Shown one piece after another: positions 6,224 to 6,588 of a stretch of DNA of 6,588 bases. How positions within the stretch are numbered: position 1 is the first letter of the stretch; each line of letters opens with the position of its first letter. The notes beneath the pieces are model-generated. The model worked only from the letters and a program-made list of their open reading frames with translations. It ran no database searches and was not told the DNA's origin. Location of the stretch: contig JANWHR010000095.1 of NCBI GenBank assembly GCA_025450355.1, forward strand, positions 1 through 6,588, read 5' to 3'. The position numbers and the translations under genes were made by a program. The stretch is from Micropepsaceae bacterium. Lineage in GTDB: Bacteria > Pseudomonadota > Alphaproteobacteria > Micropepsales > Micropepsaceae.

Positions 6224-6588
6224 TCAATTGTCGTGCATCAACCAGCCGCGAAGATTTCCATCCGGCGCGCGTTCGGAATTCAGTTGAACATAAAGCTGAC
6301 CGCTCTTCAGGTCCTGCACCATGGACGGGGACAGCTCGACCGTTCCGCCAATCGACGGCGAAAGTGATTTCGTGACGGTGAGGTCCAGGATCGCAGGTCC
6401 CGGAATTCCCGGTGGCCCCCGATGGATTTGCGCGACCGTGGCAGGCGAGCGCAATCCTTCCGCAGTTCCGGAAACCATCAGCGTGTTGCCCTCGAGCGTC
6501 GCGGTCACCGCGCCCTGTCCGGCAACATTGGCCTGCATCGCAACATCGATCGGCACCACGGAAAGCCGCGTATGATAATGCTCGGACG
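6224..6588 (-). CDS. CHRD-domain protein, 5' end outside window
   Basis: The frame is open to the right edge, giving 120 visible residues; the protein starts beyond the window. A GTG at 6559-6557 could be taken as a start, but it has no Shine-Dalgarno site, leaves no signal peptide, and the residues before it (HYHTRLSVVPID) read as part of the domain. CHRD-domain features are visible: AQIHRGPPG followed by GPAILDL, a beta-rich middle with SPSMVQDLKSGQLYVQLNS, and the terminal DGNLRGWL. CHRD domains are extracytoplasmic immunoglobulin-like domains first described in chordin; their bacterial function is mostly unknown. With no heme or catalytic motif, a binding or scaffold role is inferred. It lies 56 nt upstream of the cytochrome/PQQ dehydrogenase and is probably in the same transcript. 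Confidence 0.85.
   Translation of the reverse strand, partial: SEHYHTRLSVVPIDVAMQANVAGQGAVTATLEGNTLMVSGTAEGLRSPATVAQIHRGPPGIPGPAILDLTVTKSLSPSIGGTVELSPSMVQDLKSGQLYVQLNSERAPDGNLRGWLMHDN

Overview
The window is a GC-rich (by eye about 60%), tightly packed bacterial segment in which every supported gene lies on the minus strand. GC-rich third codon positions, A/P-rich signal peptides, strong Shine-Dalgarno sites and the gene families suggest an alphaproteobacterium or a similar proteobacterium. No ribosomal or other marker gene is present, so this placement is an inference.

Read in the direction of transcription (right to left), the layout is as follows. (1) The 3' part of a CHRD-domain protein gene enters from the right edge (6588-6224). 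(2) After a 56-nt gap with a small hairpin comes a 719-aa secreted fusion of an N-terminal cytochrome c and a PQQ-type eight-bladed propeller dehydrogenase (6167-4008). (3) After a 5-nt gap comes a 348-aa secreted NHL beta-propeller (4002-2956) resembling peptidyl-alpha-hydroxyglycine alpha-amidating lyase (PAL). (4) A 127-nt gap begins with a perfect 10-bp hairpin. (5) Next is a 386-aa secreted alpha/beta hydrolase with a GTG start (2828-1668). (6) After another 5-nt gap comes a second secreted PQQ dehydrogenase, of the glucose-dehydrogenase type (1662 to beyond position 1), whose last roughly 90-100 residues lie outside the window.

The four genes whose 5' ends are visible all start with an export signal, so the cluster looks like a periplasmic module: two quinoprotein dehydrogenases, one able to pass electrons to its own heme, plus a hydrolase and a PAL-like propeller that could process oxidised products. 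Co-transcription is likely within the pairs cytochrome/PQQ dehydrogenase with NHL protein, and hydrolase with PQQ dehydrogenase. Whether the hairpin gap separates two transcripts cannot be decided here. The substrate is unknown.

The most notable points are that the cytochrome-fused PQQ enzyme has lost or altered several classical quinoprotein alcohol dehydrogenase motifs, and that the PAL-like protein keeps the apparent zinc histidines and catalytic arginines but lacks the tyrosine. I saw no tRNA, rRNA, CRISPR array, insertion sequence or convincing promoter.
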